This document shows, in pieces, positions 58,001 to 64,000 of a DNA stretch of 64,000 nt. This DNA is from Cyclina sinensis (Eukaryota > Mollusca > Bivalvia > Venerida > Veneridae). The notes beneath the pieces were generated by a model. It was not told the DNA's origin, ran no database searches, and saw only the letters and a program-made list of their open reading frames with translations. Every line of letters begins with the position of its first letter. Positions within the stretch are counted from its first letter, which is position 1. The stretch lies in the NCBI GenBank assembly GCA_012932295.1, contig JAAONU010000014.1, positions 34,751,977-34,815,976 on the forward strand, given 5' to 3'. The translations under genes and the position numbers were made by a program.

Positions 58001-59920
58001 TGAATGTCGATAGGGAAACAGATGTCAGAATAATTTGTAACAATCGACAATCATAGGATTGGCAAGGACGTAAATGACAAATGGATCATTGAAGAAGTAT
58101 TTTTCTCACCAGAGATTTTACATGATTTTTCACGATATAAGATATAAGTTAACATAATACGTAAATGACAAGAATCTTTTGTAATATAACAGAACCAAAA
58201 CCGTGTTAGCAGTTTTGATTTGATGACAAAGTCATACTGTAACCTTCCCGGAAAACTTAGTAGTATTTACAATAATTACGACGGGTGTTCAAGTCTGTCG
58301 TGGGAAAGCTACAGCAAAATCGAAAAGGAAACTTCCTTAATTATTCTCCAATACAGAAATTTCTTTAAACTAAAACGAAACGTTTATTCATTTACCACAA
58401 AAAACAACAACAACAACAGCAATGGCAAAAACAGCAACAAAAAAGCCCACAAACAACTAAAATATGATAATAATAATGATAATAATAATAATGATAAAAC
58501 AACAACAGAAAAGAAAAAAAAAGTAACATTTCGCATTTGCTCATTAAGATATGCATTTCGATGTCATTAATGTTATATTTTCACAGGTGTCAAAACTATA
58601 AAACCACAGTTTTTAAAACATCGGCTCAAACATCTACGGGAATAACTAATTAAGATTTTTTTTTGCAATCAAAGAACTAGGATCAGTTCAAATATTGGAT
58701 TACATAAAGTGAACCATAACTATCTTTTTTTCGTATACGCAATGTACCTTGTAGTCACCGGCGTATATTAGAAAAAAATCCAGAAAGGATAAAGAGTTGA
58801 TTTGGATTTGAATATTTTTCTGGGAAAGAAAATTAATGGAACCACATATCAGTTTATTAGGGACCAGTTTGTCTTAACTGAACAGTTTTAAATGCATCAT
58901 CCTACAACCAGTAGCAGAGACTTAGAAATACTGAGTCAATTGTCTGTGCGATAGCAAGCAAGTCTATGGTTTTCTATTGTTAAACAAACAAACTGCCTGA
59001 GAATATTTACAATGTATTTTAACATACGAAATCAGTAATAAACAATTTATCAATCTGTTATTGATTACTTTCTGTACTATATTTATTTAGAAAGCTGGCA
59101 CGTACATGGAAATGTACATTGCGATATTTTTTATGACAGGTTCATATTTCATTACTTATACTTCAAGCATTTATATAAATTTGAAAGCATTTCTCTATAA
59201 ATACACTTCTGACTATTTTACAGCACATCTCTCAATGTAAACGTGGGGATTATAATTGAAACATTTTTTTCAAATCTAGACAATTAATAAATATTTAAAA
59301 TTAAGGCGAGTACGACTTCCGTCTACATATTAAGCAGTTATGTTACATGTATTGGATGGAATGGAATACATCCCATATCATGTAACGACATGACTTTTAA
59401 TCTAAAACTATCCTAAGGCTCAGTTAAGCATCCAGTAATTAAATGAAATATCAATATAAACAAATCACTGGGTGTTGCTCGCAAAACATAAGATTTCCCA
59501 TCCGGTTCCGCCTTCAACAAATATACTAGAGCTATTGCTGAATGTGACTTATACCACAGAAATACTGCCTGTTCAAAAGAAAAGTGGAACTCAGGGCTCT
59601 ACAGATCCTATAGTTCGACGTCCTGGACAGCTCGATATTGCTCTAGGGCAACTGACTGTGTACAAATTTTTGTGCCGGTCAACTTTAATTTTGACAGTCA
59701 CAAATATGGGACATCTGTCCAAATACACGGCCCACTCTAATAATCAGTATGATTCAGTTGATTTCTAACCACATTTTAAATCAATTCTGACATTCGATAA
59801 GCACCATACTTAGTGAAAATCTCATGCTTTTATATATTCCCTTTGTCACCTATTTTGGCGACTCCGTCGTATTGTAATATTTAGATAAAACTGTGTCTTG
59901 GAAACTCATTTAACCCCAAG
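55025..59920. other. Gene-free stretch
   Basis: AT-rich sequence. At 58,400-58,530 lies CAA/AAC and AAT/GAT simple sequence, inside a 116-codon frame whose second half is Asn/Lys low complexity; I do not call it a gene. A 98-codon frame at 59,472-59,768 lacks an ATG start and is unrecognised. No repeats matched elsewhere in the window. Confidence 0.45.
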
Positions 59921-59934
59921 TTTACAACATCAAC

Positions 59935-60737
59935 TATGAAATGCGTCACGAACATCTACACTTATTAATGATTCAGCATAGTTTCAAATCTGTTGTCATA
60001 GAGATAAGGAAGAAATTCGCTTCAAAATGTTTAGCTATGACGTGGCGTAAAACTACAGAGCGCGCCTTGGCGCATTAAAAACAATTCACGCACATCTTCA
60101 CTTATTGATGTACATGAAAACCAAGATTCAAATCAGTAGACATGTGTAAATTTGTTTAAGAAATGTGGAAGAAGTTGCCGTCACAAGATTTTGTTATGAC
60201 GGGGCTTAAAACCGCAGAGCACGCATGAAAACAGACCACGCACAGTATCACGTATTGATGAACATGCGCATCTAGTTTCAAATCAAAAGTTGTTAAAACG
60301 CAGAAGAAGTTGCGTCACAAGATTTTGCTATGACGGGCCATAAAACAGCTAGCGGAGCAGGATTGTAATGCATGAACAAAACGCCACGCACAATTTCATT
60401 TTTTTGGTGATAATGGGCAACAAGTTTCAAATCAATAGTCCGAGAAATGTTTAGGTAGTTGGCTTCAGAAGATTTTGCTATAATTGGCCTTTAAACCACA
60501 GAGCGCCCAAAGGTAGACATAAAACTTATCTACACTTACGCTTATACACTTATTGATCATGCACCGACAGTCCTTGAAATGTGGATACAGTTAGCGTTTG
60601 ACAGTCCATTAAATCGCAGAATTCTGATTCCGAGGACAAAACTTAATTTATACGTTTTCATGTAATCGCGGGATCTAGATAGATGGACAGGCAAACAGAC
60701 AGACAGAGGGCAAACTTGTGAACACCGGTAGGGGACT
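59935..60737 (-). repeat. Pearl-type element, five ~145-bp monomers
   Basis: Monomers marked by 'cacgcacatcttcacttatt' or variants and 'agtttcaaatca' begin near 59,948, 60,088, 60,236, 60,382 and 60,525. They are followed by a GACA/AGAC microsatellite (~60,685-60,710) and the end 'caccggtaggggact' (to 60,737), which is identical to the right end of the element at 4,806-5,611. The microsatellite lies next to this end, so the element is inverted relative to that one. The opposite terminus was not found. Confidence 0.75.
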
Positions 60738-60739
60738 AA

Positions 60740-62480
60740 TATATACCATATCTATCCTATCATTCCTTTGTTTTGAACATCTTGGCATAATGTCTGCTGA
60801 CGCTGAATTGGAAGGACATATATGCAGGAAGAGCTTTTAAATGACCAGTATAAGAGTATGAAAGCAGCACTTTGCTATTTTTAAGTTTGTTGAGTGTGCC
60901 TTAAAGGAACGTTTTTACTTAAACAATTTATGAAGAAACTTGAGTATTATAGAACGGCAACATACTGTTTGGACCAAGGCGTCCAGAAAAAATGTGAAGA
61001 ACATTCAAACAGTCTAGAAAACTTATTTCTACATTAAACACTGAAGTTTTTTTTTCAACCAAATTTACAGACAATTGTCTTCTGTCAGAAACATAGCGTT
61101 TTGCTGATAATACTTTATTCTAAATGTAGGAAACTGTTGATTTTTTTGTCTTTATTAATAGCCTCTATATTCGCTCCAAATTACTTTAACATGATGTACA
61201 AGATCTATACATAAAAAGATGGGCGGGGTAAGATCAGGAGAAAGATGACTAACAGAAAAGGACAATAAACACTTTCCCGGGGAAAATCAGTTGACTGCAA
61301 CTTCTCTATAAAGATTTTAGAAACGCTGTTTGTGGTAGTTGTCAAAGTACAAAGCTGGCAGTCGTTATAAAAGAAACCTGTGCTGAGAAACGAGGAGGAG
61401 ATAACTAGGAAAATCTCACCTCTATCATTAAGTGGGGAAACAAGAGTGCGTCATAAATTCGTAAAATGAGCCAAAAATGCCAAAATGATCAGAATATATG
61501 TCTTTTGATCAGATTACTTGTGTCCTTCTGCGATATAATGTTTTTGAAAATCAGTAATAAGCTCATATTCTTGTTCTTCTACAAATGACTAATTTAAATG
61601 TTCTAACCGGTAAAACACGTTGTTATGCAAATTAAAAAGCAAACTGTTGTTTAATTTTGTAAAATCTTACTCAAAAACAACGATTAATGAATGTCTGAGT
61701 ACTCAGACTTTTTTAGTCTATGCGATTAAGTAGTTTTAAACCAGACCACCCTCAAGTGCCTCGTTATTATCTGTAGAAACAGACATCTTTTTGTCTCAAA
61801 CTGTATGATCTTGTCGATTCCGGTAAACTGTATGAATATTTCGATTTCAGGAAAAGTCATAATGTTGACGCGATCGATAGCTGCAATCTTACTAATTTCT
61901 TATTTTGTCAATTCAAAAGATTTCAGTTTTATTGATAAAATTACAGATGAACCAGTCTTATTTGAAATGAACTGCTTCTTTATTTGTAGTCTGGTCTGTA
62001 TTTTCAGTTTTATTAGGGAATAATTTGTGTAGAAAATAGATGCGTAGAAAACTATAATGGGTACTTGTGATCCCCTTTTCTATTATACTTAAATTATTGA
62101 TTAAAAACTGATAAAACTGCTCACTACAGATACTTGTTAAATTTTATTCGATAATTTTCATAGGTTCAAAGTGCGATCTTAGTAATACAAAACACTGAAA
62201 AAGTAATGGAATATGTTAATGTAAAGGTCTTTAGAAGTGCACAGATGCTAACAATTTTAAGTATCGAAATCAAGTCGTTTTAAGTTCGAATGAGTTCACT
62301 ACGTCTGAATATATTTGAATGTATTTTAAAAAAAAAGACAGATGCAACAGTAAATGAAATAGCTACTTTTAAGTCAAAAAAGTTCACAGAAAGATTTTAT
62401 GCAAACAAGATGTCTAGACAGTGTCATCTGAATATCACAGGACAAATATGTTATTCTTTTGGATTTATTTCTACTAGTTA
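60740..62480. other. Gene-free stretch
   Basis: A 72-codon frame at 61,805-62,023 contains a hydrophobic, signal-like segment (MLTRSIAAILLISYFV) but no further support. The rest is AT-rich. Confidence 0.4.
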
Positions 62481-62482
62481 CA

Positions 62483-63293
62483 TAGAGGATATTTGTTTGT
62501 TTTTGTGGAAGATGAGAATTTATTTCATCGAGTGAACACCATATGTGATATTTTCACGAGTGGCGCAGCCACGAGTGAAAATATCAACATATGGTGTTCA
62601 CGAGATGAAATAAATTCCCATCTTCCACTAAAAAACAAACAAATTTTCTTTTTATTTTATGCCAACACGTCAAAAATGGGTTTTTTTATGATATTTTTAA
62701 TCAGGGCCTTCAATTAATTCCCCATGGTTAGCCCCAAATCAGTTAATGCGTACTTTGGTTACTCCACACAAAAAAAAGTGCAGACAATCTCCAATACATA
62801 TGATAACTTTACTTCTGCTGAAATAAACTGAATACACTTTTATCAAATAACATTTATTTTTGTCTACACAGTTTATCAATATTTATTGAATTTTTGCCAT
62901 AATACTTTAATTATAAAAGCGGATTAATACCGAGTAATATTCAATAAATTGAATTGAAAGTCGGCCATATTGGATATTGTCCATGTGAGTTATGTAAACA
63001 AATCAGACATTTTAAATAATTTATGGCGAATTTCATCATTGTTCACAACTAGTTAGGCTCAGGAATTCAATATTATAATTGGATTTAACAAGGTAAATAA
63101 ATTTCACTCGCTGTCACAGTCTGAAATACAGCGGATTCTCTTGTGGTGGGGAAATTCCTGAAGTTTCATCAAGCAGTAGTTCCGGCACAAACAGTGTATT
63201 ATCAAAATGGTAATTAACTGATTCAAAACAGTGTATTATCACTTTTATCTCACTGATATTTCCCTATATTTCATTGGTAGGCATAAAATAAAA
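62483..63293 (+). mobile_element. Hairpin-bearing ~0.8-kb repeat element, copy C
   Basis: This is the most complete copy: 'tagaggatatttgtttg', left palindrome arm 62,492-62,564, loop gca, right arm 62,568-62,643, then a body bracketed by 'ttttattttatgcc' (62,650-62,663) and 'ggcataaaataaaa' (63,280-63,293). The body is nearly identical to copy B. The palindrome leaves a 74-codon frame open, with the same first ~60 codons as in copy A, yet no start context or domain supports translation. No protein-coding capacity is seen, so mobility would depend on enzymes in trans. Confidence 0.88.
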
Positions 63294-63516
63294 ATAAGAT
63301 ATTTTGTTCTGCGTGTTGTTTTTCTCATCCTTTTACCAGTTTAAAACATGTGTAAGTAAACTAAGAAAAGCACTTATTCCTCGAGGCCATCATTTTTCTC
63401 GTTTTATAACTATGTTACTTTACCGTTAACCTGCACATAAATTTATTCAAACCTGTTGCCCGTAGAACAACTAAGTTAACGTTAGTGAACAAACTTTGTA
63501 ATGCTTCATTGCTTTT

Positions 63517-63876
63517 GCCTTTACTAGATTGTTATATACCAATGTCTATCTATAAAAAACATTAAAATATCTTGGATATACATGTATCATTTTACAGGTT
63601 AGTGGATTTTCAGTTATTCATTTTACCCTGAATGAAAGTAAAATATATGTACTTTCCCTTCGTTATAGTGTATTTTTGTGAAAAGATAAATAATAACATT
63701 ATATCTTTTTAAATAATTTATACTGTTATAATCATAGTTATATGCATTTCATTTTCAACTATGAAATATTTCAATAGTTTGTATGTGCCTTCGCTACATT
63801 GTTATATACGCATGCATATCTATTAAAATATCTATCTTCAAATATCTTGGATATACACATGTATATTATTTTACAG
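63517..63876 (+). repeat. Pair of ~85-bp direct repeats
   Basis: 63,517-63,597 and 63,788-63,876 both read from 'gcctt..cta..attgttatata' to 'aatatcttggatatacatg' and 'attttacag'. They are ~270 bp apart. The function is unknown; the 'ttttacag' ends resemble splice acceptors. Confidence 0.6.
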
Positions 63877-64000
63877 CCCTTGATCCAGGGGCCAGCTTCA
63901 AATAAATTTGTTGCCAGAATTGGCCCACTAAAACGGACGCTTTTAATCTTGTAACCCTGACCGAAATGGTTACAGGGATTATACAAATATATAATTGGTT

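Noticed and set aside
58220..58570. 116-codon ORF.
   Set aside because: Its second half is translated simple sequence (CAA/AAT triplets giving Asn/Lys runs) and the first half has no recognisable domain.
61805..62023. Signal-peptide exon candidate.
   Set aside because: There is a hydrophobic segment but no donor in frame, no homology and no neighbouring exon; too weak to call.

Overview
This window looks like nuclear DNA of a bivalve mollusc. It is AT-rich, has long gene-free stretches, and uses GT-AG splice signals. It carries repeat families typical of bivalve genomes: elements with (TCCG)n or (GGTC)n microsatellites followed by ~150-bp imperfect tandem monomers containing 'caaggtcacactggaaggtca'-type words, an 'aacaagagggtcatgatggcc' repeat, tRNA-derived SINEs, and hAT, Tc1 and non-LTR remnants. 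No prokaryotic operon, CRISPR array, rRNA or intact free-standing tRNA gene is visible. The species cannot be named from the sequence.

Host genes are sparse. The best supported is the 5' end of a Cys-loop ligand-gated ion channel (GABA/glycine-receptor-like). A signal-peptide exon at 8,610-8,686 joins in frame to an exon at 29,411-29,475 whose peptide contains YDSRIPPNFEK. A diverged second copy of the signal-peptide exon lies at 16,670-16,740 with the same splice phase, so the locus has either alternative first exons or a partial tandem duplication. The later channel exons were not found. A second likely gene is a single-exon, GC-richer ORF at 53,870-54,607 (245 aa, unrecognised), preceded by CRE-like half-sites and followed by AATAAA signals. 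A possible cassette exon lies at 13,556-13,630.

Mobile DNA fills most of the rest. 1.4-2.1 kb: truncated Tc1 transposase (-). 4.4-6.35 kb: non-autonomous hAT element with a near-perfect 8-bp target duplication and another element nested inside it. 14.3-15.1, 33.2-33.95 and 62.5-63.3 kb: three copies of a ~0.8-kb element carrying a ~75-bp-arm palindrome. 20.1-20.4 kb: decayed reverse transcriptase fragment. 23.4-26.7 kb: decayed RNase-H-bearing non-LTR retrotransposon (-), followed downstream (in its own orientation) by 89-bp tandem repeats and split by an insertion that has its own 70-bp-arm hairpin. 37.5-42.5 kb and 59.9-60.7 kb: tandem-monomer elements of the type called Pearl in bivalves. 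45.5 and 46.9 kb: SINEs. 48.5-52.7 kb: a nearly intact L1/Tx1-type retrotransposon whose only visible reading-frame lesion is a 7-bp tandem duplication.

The intron of the channel gene (12.7 or 20.7 kb, depending on the first exon used) is where many of these insertions lie. The gene-free stretches listed as 'other' were read by eye; short exons in them could have been missed.
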